Assembly (NCBI GenBank): GCA_030695565.1
Contig: JAUYRZ010000049.1
Span: 1 to 64,000 of the forward strand
Source of the DNA: Archangium sp.
Lineage (GTDB): Bacteria > Myxococcota > Myxococcia > Myxococcales > Myxococcaceae
DNA: 64,000 bases
Reading direction: 5' to 3'
Position numbers and translations under genes: made by a program. Shown in pieces: positions 18,726 through 27,048 of the stretch; positions within the stretch are counted from its first letter, which is position 1, and each line of letters starts with the position of its first letter. The notes beneath the pieces are model-generated. The model saw only the letters and a list, made by a program, of their open reading frames with translations. It ran no database searches and was not told the DNA's origin.

Positions 18726-19232
18726 TCAGGGCGCTTCCTGCAGCGGTCCTTCGAAAATGGGCTGGCCGGGCGCGGCGTAGAAAATCAGCTTGCCGGCGGC
18801 GAGGTTGTCGTCGGGGCGCTCGATGCCGATCACCGTGCCGGGCTGCACGGGCTTGGGAAACGAGCCCAGCCCCAGGAAGTGCGCGGCGATGGAGCCCATG
18901 GAGGGCTGGTGGCCGACCAGCACGATGGTCTCGCCCAGCCGCTCTGCCAGCAGCCCTTCGATGGCGCCGACCGGGCCGTCGGGAAACAGGGTGCGGTTGG
19001 CCCGCATGGGGCCTTCGTAATGGAGCGCCTGGGCCAGCAGCGTGGCGGTCTGCACAGCGCGCACGAGCGGGCTCATGAAGAGCACGTTGGGCATGCCGAT
19101 GCGGGAGACCAGGGCCCCGAAGTGGCCGGGAAGCGCGAGGCGGGCGCGAGACGTGAGGGCGCGCGCTTCATCTTCCAGACCTTCGGGGATGTCAGCGTCG
19201 GCGTCTCCGTGGCGAATCAGAAAGACTTTCAC
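18726..19232 (-). CDS. sixA: SixA-type phosphohistidine phosphatase
   Basis: Histidine phosphatase of about 168 residues starting at a GTG (V-K-V-F-L-I-R-H-G). R-H-G carries the catalytic His and Arg. The second catalytic set is V-G-H-Q-P-S-M, and S-P-L-V-R-A-V-Q-T-A is the third phosphate-binding segment. SixA proteins dephosphorylate phosphohistidine on Hpt or PTS domains. The next in-frame ATG upstream (19271) would add 13 residues before the first beta strand and is less likely. Confidence 0.83.
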   Translation of the reverse strand: MKVFLIRHGDADADIPEGLEDEARALTSRARLALPGHFGALVSRIGMPNVLFMSPLVRAVQTATLLAQALHYEGPMRANRTLFPDGPVGAIEGLLAERLGETIVLVGHQPSMGSIAAHFLGLGSFPKPVQPGTVIGIERPDDNLAAGKLIFYAAPGQPIFEGPLQEAP

Positions 19233-19310
19233 GAAGCCGAGCCTGTCAGAAGCGACCTCGGTGCGCGACACCCTTGCGCAGTCACCCGCACCGGCCGACC
19301 ATGCGTCGCG

Positions 19311-19871
19311 ATGCGTTGGCTGGGTCTCTCCATCCTTCTACTAGGTTGTCCCCGGCCCCCCGCTCCCTCGGGACCGGCGGATTCAGGGGCCGTTGCGCTG
19401 GAAGCCGTCGATGCCGGCCCCCTGGTCACCGAAGCGCGGTTGGCCGCCTGGCTGCGTTGGCAGTTCGCGGTGGCTGCCCTGCCTGGTCTCAACCGGGCCG
19501 ATGGTGGCGCTGAACTTCGCGCCCGCGCCCGCCAGGAAGCGGATCTGCTGGCCGATGCCGGGCTCACCTCCGACGAGGCCGACGGCATCGAAGCGGTGGT
19601 GGCGGCGGTGGTGGCCGAACGCAACGTGGCCCGCCTGACCGGGGCCGACGCCTTGCAACAATTCCGACAGGGCATGACCCACTTGAGCGTGGAGCAACGG
19701 CTCAAGGCCGAAGCGGCGCTGGCGGATCTGCAGGTGAAGTCGGCGCAAGGATCGTTGGTGCAGGTCGAAGCCCAACACGGTGCCGAGGCCGTGCGGGTGG
19801 TGTTGACCCGTGAAGCTGAAGTGACCAAGACGTGGGACGCGCTGCTCGAGGCGCGAGGAGACAAACGATGA
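19311..19871 (+). CDS. Hypothetical lipoprotein, 186 aa
   Basis: A short signal (M-R-W-L-G-L-S-I-L-L-L-G-C) ends in a lipobox with Cys13, followed by a Pro-rich segment. The rest is alanine-rich and helical (A-R-A-R-Q-E-A-D-L-L, V-E-A-V-V-A-A-V-V-A-E-R-N type repeats) and probably forms coiled helices. I do not recognise the family. The stop overlaps the start of the acyl-CoA dehydrogenase gene (ATGA), so the two are coupled, which is unexpected for a lipoprotein and a cytoplasmic enzyme. Confidence 0.65.
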   Translation: MRWLGLSILLLGCPRPPAPSGPADSGAVALEAVDAGPLVTEARLAAWLRWQFAVAALPGLNRADGGAELRARARQEADLLADAGLTSDEADGIEAVVAAVVAERNVARLTGADALQQFRQGMTHLSVEQRLKAEAALADLQVKSAQGSLVQVEAQHGAEAVRVVLTREAEVTKTWDALLEARGDKR

Positions 19872-21526
19872 CCACCCAACGGCGCAGCAGCTGGCTCGAT
19901 GGCGAAGCCGCCCTCTCCCGCATTCTTTCCCGTCAGCTCGGCGCGGCCTGGGAAAAGGCGAAGCCCCGCGTGCAGCGCATGGGCGAGCAGGCGGCCAATG
20001 AAGGTTCGACCTGGGCCGCGCAGGCCGATCGCAACCCGCCGAAGCTGGTCACCCACGATCGCAGCGGCGAGCGCATCGACGAGATCGATTACCACCACAG
20101 CTACCGGCAGCTGCAGCAGCTCGGTTACGGCGGCGGCATCGTGGCGGCCTCCTACGATCCAGCGCTCGCGCCAGAGCGGGGTGATGCGCCCAAGTCGCTC
20201 ACCTTCGGGCTGGGGTATCTCTTCGGCCAGGCCGAAGCGGGCATGTACTGCCCGGTCTGCATGACCGATGGGGCTGCGTACTTGCTGCAGAAGTTCGGCA
20301 CGAGTGAGCTCAAGGAGCGTTTCCTCACCCGCCTGGGCACCAGCGACATGAACCGCGTCTTCACCGGCGCGATGTTCCTCACCGAGAAGCAGGGTGGCAG
20401 CGACGTCGGTCAGATCACCACCACCGCGAAGGGCGGCCAGGGCGTGCCCGGCGAAGCGGTGAAGTTGTACGGCGACAAGTGGTTCTGCTCGAACGTCGAC
20501 GCCGACGTGATCATGATCCTCGCGCGGCCCGAAGGCGCGACCGCCGGCACGCGGGGCCTCGGGCTCTACGTGTTGCCCCGCCACCTGGAGAACGGCCAGC
20601 GCAACGCGTACCGGGTCAATCGCATCAAGGACAAGCTGGGTGAACGCAGCTTCCCTTCGGGCGAGGTGACGCTGGAGGGCGCCACCGCGTACCTGCTGGG
20701 CGGGCCGGGCGAAGGTTTTCAGCAGATGACGGTGATGCTCAACCTGTCGCGCCTCTACAACGCGATCGCCTCGGTGGCCGTGATGCGCCGCGCGGTGGTC
20801 GAGTCGATCGCCTGGGCGGAAGAGCGCGTGGCCTTCGGCAAGAAGGTGATCGAACACCCGCTGATGGCGGAGACCTTGATGGACATGGCCAGCGAGCAGC
20901 GCCTGGCGCTCAACTGGGCCTTCCGCGGCGTGTCGTTGATGGACCGGCTGGAGAGCGGCAAGGCGACCGAAGAAGAGCGCCGCACGCTGCGCATGCTCAC
21001 GCCGCTGCTCAAGTACGTGCTGGGCAAGCTGGCGGTGAGCCTCGCCTCTGAAGGCGTCGAGGCGCTGGGTGGCAACGGGTACATCGAAGACTGGCCGCTG
21101 GCGCGCGTGCTGCGTGACGCGCAGGTGCTGCCCATCTGGGAAGGCACCACGAACATCCTGGTGCTCGACACCTTCCGCGCGCTGCGAAAGGAGAGCGGTC
21201 ACGAGGCGCTCTTCTCGGAGCTCGAACGCGGCATCAGCGAGTCGCCGGGAGATCTGCAGCCGCGGCTGGGACAGATGTTCGAAGAACTGAAGACCGCGCT
21301 GACCGAGCTGGTCAGTGATGCGACGGGTGAACACGCCTGGCGCGACTGGACGGACCGCGCCTCCTTCTTGTGGAACGTGACGACCTCGTTCTCGAAGTCG
21401 TTGGGCTACGGCACGGCGACCGATGAACGCGCGGCGCGCCGGGTGTTCAGCAAGTACGCCCGCAGCACGCTGTTGCGGAAAGATCGCGCCACAGCGGCCG
21501 ACGTCAGGGCCATCGCCTTCACCTGA
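19868..21526 (+). CDS. Acyl-CoA dehydrogenase, AidB-like
   Basis: A 552-residue flavoprotein, longer than ordinary acyl-CoA dehydrogenases (about 380) and close to the AidB/ACAD11-like group (about 540). The FAD-binding M-F-L-T-E-K-Q-G-G-S-D-V lies near 168-180, G-D-K-W-F-C-S-N near 205, and E-A-L-G-G-N-G-Y-I-E-D near 398. It could oxidise an acyl-CoA or, like AidB, have a poorly defined role linked to DNA alkylation protection. It is coupled to the upstream lipoprotein gene. Confidence 0.85.
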   Translation: MTTQRRSSWLDGEAALSRILSRQLGAAWEKAKPRVQRMGEQAANEGSTWAAQADRNPPKLVTHDRSGERIDEIDYHHSYRQLQQLGYGGGIVAASYDPALAPERGDAPKSLTFGLGYLFGQAEAGMYCPVCMTDGAAYLLQKFGTSELKERFLTRLGTSDMNRVFTGAMFLTEKQGGSDVGQITTTAKGGQGVPGEAVKLYGDKWFCSNVDADVIMILARPEGATAGTRGLGLYVLPRHLENGQRNAYRVNRIKDKLGERSFPSGEVTLEGATAYLLGGPGEGFQQMTVMLNLSRLYNAIASVAVMRRAVVESIAWAEERVAFGKKVIEHPLMAETLMDMASEQRLALNWAFRGVSLMDRLESGKATEEERRTLRMLTPLLKYVLGKLAVSLASEGVEALGGNGYIEDWPLARVLRDAQVLPIWEGTTNILVLDTFRALRKESGHEALFSELERGISESPGDLQPRLGQMFEELKTALTELVSDATGEHAWRDWTDRASFLWNVTTSFSKSLGYGTATDERAARRVFSKYARSTLLRKDRATAADVRAIAFT

Positions 21527-21644
21527 TGGGTCTCGAGCGCTCCCTCTCCCCGAGGGGCGACATCAGTGTCTCCGCGTACCCGCACTTGCTTGAACGAACC
21601 CTCTGGAATCATTCCCCGGCTCGGCAGTTGCTTAGCCCACTGCC

Positions 21645-21998
21645 ATGGAGCTTCAGTTCTACAACGCCCCGAACAAGTCCCTCGTCTTCGCCACGGGCGC
21701 CGAGCCCTCGATGGCGGTGTGGACGCGCGTCAAAGCGCTGCACGCGCCCTGGCTGGTGGTGATCGACCGCGAAGGCAAAGCGACCGGCGTGCTGCCCGCT
21801 GAGTCACTTCGAGATGCGATGCGGCACGGGGCCCACGGCGTGGTCTCGCAGCTGCCCTTCAAAGGTGCCGCGGTGTTGCCCCGCAGCTCGCGGCTCTCCG
21901 AGCTGCTCAAAGCGCTCGAGAGCCCGGAGATCGAGGCGGTCTTGCTGATGGAAGGGGGCCAGGTTCACACGGTGGTCACCCGCCAGCCGACCCGCTGA
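21645..21998 (+). CDS. Small CBS-domain-like protein
   Basis: 117 residues with one or two CBS-like motifs: W-L-V-V-I-D-R-E-G-K-A-T-G-V-L-P near 36 and a second half (A-V-L-P-R-S-S-R-L-S-E-L-L-K-A-L). CBS modules bind adenosyl ligands. No effector domain is attached. It resembles the next small gene in size, fold pattern and upstream sequence, so the two are probably paralogues. Confidence 0.6.
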   Translation: MELQFYNAPNKSLVFATGAEPSMAVWTRVKALHAPWLVVIDREGKATGVLPAESLRDAMRHGAHGVVSQLPFKGAAVLPRSSRLSELLKALESPEIEAVLLMEGGQVHTVVTRQPTR

Positions 21999-22104
21999 TT
22001 TCAAAAGTGAAAATTCGTTGGCGAATCCGAAATGCCCTTGCGGGGCGTACGACCAATCTCTCCGAAGGCTTGGGCGCGGCCCAGAAGCTGCTTAGCGCAG
22101 CGTC

Positions 22105-22476
22105 ATGCTTGGAACCGGGTCGTCGGCGTCTGCAGCGGTCGTGGTCGAATCGGCACCCCTCTGGGTCGTGGCCGACATGGTTCAGGCGGGGCAGTACGAG
22201 GTCGTGGTGGTGCTGAACGAGGATCAGGTGGTGCTCGGGCTGCTGCGCAGTGACGCGGTGCTCCGGTTGTCGCCGCGGTTGCCCGAGGCCCCGGTGCGCA
22301 TGCTGCCCCTGCAGCGCGTCGTCGAGGTGAAGGCGTCGGTCTCACTTCGGGAAGCACGGCAAATCCTCCAGGATCACACGGTCGATGCGCTGCTGATCGA
22401 GAAGCCGCTGCTCCAGGGCTGGATCGTGATGCTCCGCGAAACCGTGTTGGCCGAAGCAGAGCAGCTCGTCGCCTAG
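22105..22476 (+). CDS. Small CBS-domain-like protein, paralogue of preceding gene
   Basis: 123 residues with the pattern Y-E-V-V-V-V-L-N-E-D-Q-V-V-L-G-L-L-R-S-D-A-V followed by L-R-E-A-R-Q-I-L-Q-D-H-T-V-D-A-L-L-I. These are two half CBS modules. The leader shares TGCTTAGC at the same distance from the ATG as in the preceding gene. Function unknown; probably a stand-alone nucleotide-binding protein. Confidence 0.6.
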   Translation: MLGTGSSASAAVVVESAPLWVVADMVQAGQYEVVVVLNEDQVVLGLLRSDAVLRLSPRLPEAPVRMLPLQRVVEVKASVSLREARQILQDHTVDALLIEKPLLQGWIVMLRETVLAEAEQLVA

Positions 22477-22646
22477 CTCTCCAGGCCCGCCCTCTCCTCC
22501 CCAAAGCTTCGTGCAGCCGCGCGCGAACGAGGTCTGGCTCGAACTCGAAGGCGGCGTGATCGTCGGTCTCTCCTCCAACGACTGATCATCCGGGCTCTCC
22601 GGCGTGCGTACGGCGTCGGTTGGGACGCATGACCCCAGCTGTGCGC

Positions 22647-22652
22647 TACACT
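22647..22652 (+). promoter_or_regulatory. -10-like box TACACT before small gene
   Basis: TACACT lies six bases before the ATG at 22659, matching the boxes before the genes starting at 83 and 9957. The spacing predicts transcription starting at the ATG. Confidence 0.35.
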
Positions 22653-22658
22653 CTTTGC

Positions 22659-22913
22659 ATGACGTTCTCCGCTGCCGATGATGAGGCTGCCGCCCGCAAG
22701 CATCGCGCTGCGAATCGAGGTCGAATGACCGGTCGGGTCCTCGCGCTCGGAGAAGAGGGCCCCGTGGAGGCACCGCCTCAGACGTCGGCAGAACGGATCT
22801 CGCTGTTGGTCGAGCTCACCGAGGCGGCCTGGGCGATGACCGGTCAGCCGTGGCCGTCGCTGCCTCGTGCGCAATGGCCTGGCCGGGTGAGACTGTTGGG
22901 TGAAGTGCCGTGA
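22659..22913 (+). CDS. Small hypothetical protein upstream of nucleotidyltransferase remnant
   Basis: 84 residues, with a basic/acidic helical N terminus (A-A-A-R-K-H-R-A-A-N-R-G) and a C terminus rich in Trp and Pro (Q-P-W-P-S-L-P-R-A-Q-W-P-G). Its stop overlaps the GTG of the next gene (GTGA). Small proteins coupled in this way to a nucleotidyltransferase often form a toxin-antitoxin-like pair, but I cannot confirm that here. Confidence 0.55.
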   Translation: MTFSAADDEAAARKHRAANRGRMTGRVLALGEEGPVEAPPQTSAERISLLVELTEAAWAMTGQPWPSLPRAQWPGRVRLLGEVP

Positions 22914-23107
22914 CGCTCCCGGCAGACTTCCGCGACGTGCTGGTCTGCCTGACCGACGCCGAGGCCGAGTTCATGGTCATTGGTGGCTACGCCGTCGCGC
23001 ATCACGGCCACGTGCGTGCGACGCCGGGCAAGGTGATCCAATTGGGAATGCCGCCGCTGCGCATCGACATCCTGACGGCTGCGACCCGCGCGCCCCTCGC
23101 GCCATGA
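22910..23107 (+). pseudogene. Decayed MNT/AbiEii-like nucleotidyltransferase
   Basis: The 65-residue reading frame begins as a minimal nucleotidyltransferase: D-F-R-D-V-L-V-C-L, then F-M-V-I-G-G-Y-A-V-A-H-H-G. It jumps straight from H-V-R-A-T to P-G-K-V-I-Q-L-G-M-P-P-L-R-I-D-I-L-T. Relatives have about 35 residues in between, including the catalytic D-x-D strand. The C-terminal half is also missing. This indicates an internal deletion plus truncation, so it is almost certainly inactive. Confidence 0.6.
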
Positions 23108-23194
23108 CGCGTGGCTCACCGTGCCGTCACGTTCGCGGCCTCCACCCCACTCCACGCGCAAGCAGGCGACGCAAACGACTCGAAGGAGCCCTGA

Positions 23195-24034
23195 TCAGGC
23201 GATCAGATCGCTCAACTCGGTGCGGCGCAGCGCGCGCCAGGTGGCGACGAGCCCGATCGCCAGCGGGTAGAGCACCGCGAGCGCGAGGGCGAGCCCCGGG
23301 CCCATGGAGTTCGCCAACCAGAAGCCCACCGGCCCCAGCACCGACAGCTCAGGGTCGACGCTCGCGAGAATGCCCACGCGCGCCGCCTCACTGGGGTTGA
23401 GCGCCGCGAGCGCGAACACCACCTGCGGCGGCAGCGAGGTGCGCAACAGCACGGTGATCAACAACACGTCGTGCAGCGCGGCCGTGGTGACGAACACCAG
23501 CAGCGCCCATACCATCGCGCGCTCGGCGCTCCTCGCCACCGAGGAAATGAACAGCCCGATGCCCACGAACGCGAACACCAGAGCCGAACAGACCGCGAGG
23601 CTCTTGAAGCCGATGAAGGCGAGGCCCGGCTCGGGTTCCACCAAGGCCGCGGCCACGAAGCAGCCCACCAGCAGCAACACCAGCGGGCCCACCAGCACCA
23701 ACAACCGCGAGGTGAGCAACGCGAGGAACCAGGTCGAACGCTTCACCGGCTGCGCCAGCATCAGCTCGCAGAATCCACTGGTCCGTGCGTGCACGACGGC
23801 CGAGTGGGTACCGATGAGCACCACCAGGGGGAAGATCACCAACACTGCGTTGGCGAGGTTGAGCAACACGCGGGAGAGGCCGGTGAAGCCGAGCACGGTC
23901 GACTCACGCAGCCCCAGCCACAAGAAGGCGCCCGCGAGGCCCACGTAGAGCAACGAAGCGAAGGCCACCCACCGCGAGCGCAACGCGTCGGACAACTCGA
24001 GGCGAAGGAAGGCCCGAAAAGGTGAAGGGCTCAT
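23195..24034 (-). CDS. nosY: NosY ABC transporter permease
   Basis: 279 residues with six hydrophobic helices, the membrane subunit of the NosFY exporter that supports assembly of the CuZ centre of nitrous oxide reductase. T-H-S-A-V-V-H-A-R-T-S-G-F-C-E-L-M-L-A-Q-P-V is the conserved loop of this ABC-2 permease family. It is the last gene of the nos operon and overlaps nosL by four bases (ATGA). Confidence 0.88.
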   Translation of the reverse strand: MSPSPFRAFLRLELSDALRSRWVAFASLLYVGLAGAFLWLGLRESTVLGFTGLSRVLLNLANAVLVIFPLVVLIGTHSAVVHARTSGFCELMLAQPVKRSTWFLALLTSRLLVLVGPLVLLLVGCFVAAALVEPEPGLAFIGFKSLAVCSALVFAFVGIGLFISSVARSAERAMVWALLVFVTTAALHDVLLITVLLRTSLPPQVVFALAALNPSEAARVGILASVDPELSVLGPVGFWLANSMGPGLALALAVLYPLAIGLVATWRALRRTELSDLIA

Positions 24035-24426
24035 CGGGCACGCTGCGCTTTCTCGCGCACGGAAGCGCGAACGTCGGAGAACGAGAAGCGGCCCTGGGCC
24101 TCGGGGAGAAACCCGTAGTCCATCGGGGTGGCCTGGCCGCCCACGAAGTGTGCGTCTTCGGGATCGATCCACCCTGAGCCGTCCTGGGCACGCACCCAGC
24201 GGGCGGCCACCTTCGGCGACTCGCGGTCTTCCCACGCCACCATGCAGCCCAGGTCGTCGAAGTACCTCCGCTTCCCTTCGGCGGTGATCGCCTGCGCGGA
24301 GGGCGGGCGTTCGCTGACCAACATCGCGCAGTGGGCGCACTGCTGCTTGCCCCAGATCGGCTCCACCGCCTCGAGCGGGCGTTCGGCACAGCTCATCACC
24401 AGCAGGCACAGCAGCACGCGTCTCAT
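24031..24426 (-). CDS. nosL: NosL copper chaperone lipoprotein
   Basis: 131 residues with a lipoprotein signal (L-L-V-M-S-C, Cys13). NosL delivers Cu(I) to NosZ. The metal-binding stretch C-A-H-C-A-M-L-V-S-E (about 30-39) and the downstream Y-F-D-D-L-G-C-M (about 55-62) are typical. It overlaps nosF and nosY by four bases each. Confidence 0.88.
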   Translation of the reverse strand: MRRVLLCLLVMSCAERPLEAVEPIWGKQQCAHCAMLVSERPPSAQAITAEGKRRYFDDLGCMVAWEDRESPKVAARWVRAQDGSGWIDPEDAHFVGGQATPMDYGFLPEAQGRFSFSDVRASVREKAQRAR

Positions 24427-25328
24427 GAGTTCACCGCCCGAAGAGGAAGCACCTTCGCGTTCTGGTTGAGCGCATCCGAATCCTGCAGGGAGAGATCGAG
24501 CAGGCGCGGCCCCCAGGTCGCCACCACCCGGCTGACCACTTCGACCTTGTCGACCTCGGAGAACTCGCCGTGAAAGCGCGTCGGGCTGGAGGCGGTGAAC
24601 CCACGCGCGACCAGGGTGGCGAGCTCGGTGGGCGCCAGCGCTTCACGGAAGCTCAGGTCGACGCGGAAACCACGCAGCTTCGCCAGGGTCTGCGAGAGCG
24701 GCGCGTCAGCCACCACGTGGCCTTCGTCGAGCTGAATCACGCGCTCCACCAGGTGCTGCACCTCGTCGACGCGGTGGCTGCACAACACCAGGATGGAGTT
24801 GCCAGGGCGGGCCAACACCTCGTCGAAGAACACCCGGCGTGCGGCGGGGTCGAGGTTGGCGGTGGGCTCGTCGCAGATCAGCACGGGCGCCTCGGCGGTG
24901 AGCGCGAGCGCGGCGAGCAGCTTCTGCTTCATGCCACCCGACAGATCTCTGACCCGGGTCTTCGCCACCAACTCCAGGTCGAGGCCCAGCCGCCTGGCGC
25001 GGGTGGCCACCGCGAGCGGGTTGCGACTTCGCAGCACACAGAAGGCGCGCACCAGCTCGACCACCGGCGCGTCGAGAGGCGGGGCGATCTGCGGCATCGA
25101 GGCGAGGCTGCGCAGCGCGACCTCCGGCTCCTTCGCCACGTCGGCGCCGAAGAGGGTGATGCGGCCCTGCACACGCAAGAGGCCACACACCGCGCGCAAC
25201 AAGGTGGTCTTGCCCGAGCCGTTGGTGCCCACCAGCGCCACGCGTGAACCGGGCGGCAATTCGAGCGAGACGGCGTCGAGGGCCTGCACCGCACCGAAAG
25301 CCTTGCTGACGTTCTGAATGGAGATCAT
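24423..25328 (-). CDS. nosF: NosF ABC transporter ATPase
   Basis: 301 residues, the ATPase partner of NosY. Walker A is G-T-N-G-S-G-K-T-T (about 34-42), the signature is L-S-G-G-M-K-Q-K (about 128), and Walker B is V-L-I-C-D-E-P-T-A-N-L-D-P (about 147). The C-terminal 90 residues match the NosF-type extension. It overlaps nosD upstream and nosL downstream by four bases, giving strict translational coupling. Confidence 0.9.
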   Translation of the reverse strand: MISIQNVSKAFGAVQALDAVSLELPPGSRVALVGTNGSGKTTLLRAVCGLLRVQGRITLFGADVAKEPEVALRSLASMPQIAPPLDAPVVELVRAFCVLRSRNPLAVATRARRLGLDLELVAKTRVRDLSGGMKQKLLAALALTAEAPVLICDEPTANLDPAARRVFFDEVLARPGNSILVLCSHRVDEVQHLVERVIQLDEGHVVADAPLSQTLAKLRGFRVDLSFREALAPTELATLVARGFTASSPTRFHGEFSEVDKVEVVSRVVATWGPRLLDLSLQDSDALNQNAKVLPLRAVNS

Positions 25329-26575
25329 CGGGGAACCTCGCGGTGGGGGCGCACGGCCGGCTTCAAGTCTTCCAGCAGCAGCCTTGAAGCAAAGGAGGGC
25401 AGGGCAGTGGCCACCGCGTCGTAGAGCCCGAAGGCCGCGGTGCCGCTGAAGTACTTGAGCTCGGGGTGCACGTCGCTCAGCGAGCTGGAGGCCTGCTTCA
25501 ACTGAAACGCCACGTCGCCCACGCCGTCGTGATCGAGATCGTACCCGGCGTAGGTCGCCCAGTAGTTGAAGGAGAACTCCACGCCGCGCGCGTCTCCGTT
25601 GCCGTCGATCTCCACCAACACGTCGTTGGACAGGAAGTCGTTCCGGGTGAACTTCGCGCCCCGTTCACTGGAGTGCGTACGCAGCGCCACGCCGTTGAGC
25701 GCGATGGTGTTGCCTTCGAAGAGCACCGGCTGCGAGGGATCGCGCGGGGTGAAGTCGAGGTAGGTACCGATGGTGTTCGAGACGATGAAGTTGCGCTTCA
25801 GGGTGACGGCGTCGCTCTCCTTGAAGCCGATGCCCATGCCGGCGGGGCCGCGTGCGCCCGACAGCTCGTTGTCTTCGGCCAGCACCCGCGCGGAGTACAT
25901 GACGAAGATGCCCACGGTGTTTCCCCGCAGCACGCTGCGCCGCACGGTGGAGTCGTGCGCGTACATGAAGTGGGTGCCGTAGCGCCCACCGGTGATGCGG
26001 TTGTCTTCCAGCGTGACGTGACGCGAGTACCAGACCACCACGTCGCGCATGCCGTGCACGTAGATGCGGCGCACCTGCGAGCCGTGGGCTTCCCACAACT
26101 TCACCGCGTCGCCGCGTTCGTTCTCTTCCAGCTCGGGGCGGCCGGAGATCTCCGCGTCTTCCAGGCGGCAGTCGTGACATTGCTCGAAGGCGATCCCGTA
26201 CAAGGTGTCGCGAACGATCACCCGGCGCACCAGCGCGCGTTTGCCCTTGAGCTTGAGCGCGCCGTCTTCGAACGAGGTGCGAATGCCCGAGTGCTGGAAG
26301 GTGAGGTCTTCCACCAGCACGTCGTCGCCCTGCAGTTGCAGCACGGTGCCTTTGCCGGTGCCCTCGAGCACCGCCTGTTCACAACCGTGCAGCGAGAGGC
26401 CCCGCTTGGCCGAGAAGTCACCGGTGACCTTGCCGGCGATCCAGATCTCCTTCTCTTCGCCCTCCAGCAGCGCGGTGAGCTGCGCTGCGTCTCTGGCCAC
26501 CGTTGCTCCCTCAGGACACGGTCGATCCAGAGGGCCGAGGGTGGACAGCAGGAGGCTCGCGAAGAGGGCGCTCAT
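25325..26575 (-). CDS. nosD: NosD periplasmic copper-maturation protein
   Basis: 416 residues with a Sec signal peptide and a right-handed parallel beta-helix (repeated N-x-I/V-x-G-x-x-x-G and D-N-x-I-x-G turns; CASH/NosD domain). NosD works with NosFYL to build the CuZ centre of nitrous oxide reductase in the periplasm. It overlaps the cytochrome gene by four bases. Confidence 0.9.
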   Translation of the reverse strand: MSALFASLLLSTLGPLDRPCPEGATVARDAAQLTALLEGEEKEIWIAGKVTGDFSAKRGLSLHGCEQAVLEGTGKGTVLQLQGDDVLVEDLTFQHSGIRTSFEDGALKLKGKRALVRRVIVRDTLYGIAFEQCHDCRLEDAEISGRPELEENERGDAVKLWEAHGSQVRRIYVHGMRDVVVWYSRHVTLEDNRITGGRYGTHFMYAHDSTVRRSVLRGNTVGIFVMYSARVLAEDNELSGARGPAGMGIGFKESDAVTLKRNFIVSNTIGTYLDFTPRDPSQPVLFEGNTIALNGVALRTHSSERGAKFTRNDFLSNDVLVEIDGNGDARGVEFSFNYWATYAGYDLDHDGVGDVAFQLKQASSSLSDVHPELKYFSGTAAFGLYDAVATALPSFASRLLLEDLKPAVRPHREVPR

Positions 26576-27003
26576 TTTTCAGCGCTCTTGAGGAAGGACA
26601 TGATGAACGGCAGCTCGGTCTTCGGGTCGACGTTCTGGTTGGGCATCGGCACGAAGGTCTCGGCGAGCAGCTTCCTGGCGAGCTCGTCTTCCTTCACCAT
26701 CACGTCGGGGCGCAGGATCATCTTCTTGATCCAGGTCGCGTCGCGCCGCGCGGTCACCCCTTTGAGATCCGGGCCCACCAGCTTGCCACCGCCCACCTTG
26801 TGGCAGGCCACGCAGCCCTTCGAGGCGAAGAGCGCCTCGCCCTGTTTGATGTCTTCGGGCGAGGTGCCGATCACGAAGTCAGGCACCTCGATGACCGTCT
26901 TCGCCGGCGGTGCTTCGGCCACCACCACCGGAGGTGCTTCGGGTTTCTTTTCGCAAGCCAGCAGCGACAGCGCCGCGGCCACACCGATGATCACACGTTT
27001 CAT
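26572..27003 (-). CDS. Class I cytochrome c lipoprotein of the nos operon
   Basis: 143 residues with a lipobox (S-L-L-A-C, Cys17), a Pro-rich linker, one heme-binding C-V-A-C-H-K motif (about 78-83), and a downstream Met in F-V-P-M-P-N that fits the sixth ligand. Clade II nos clusters carry such cytochromes, which probably donate electrons to NosZ. It sits between nosZ and nosD. Confidence 0.85.
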   Translation of the reverse strand: MKRVIIGVAAALSLLACEKKPEAPPVVVAEAPPAKTVIEVPDFVIGTSPEDIKQGEALFASKGCVACHKVGGGKLVGPDLKGVTARRDATWIKKMILRPDVMVKEDELARKLLAETFVPMPNQNVDPKTELPFIMSFLKSAEK

Positions 27004-27048
27004 GGAACGTTCTCCTGAAGGGGGTTTGGGGAAGGAAGGGGCGACCGG

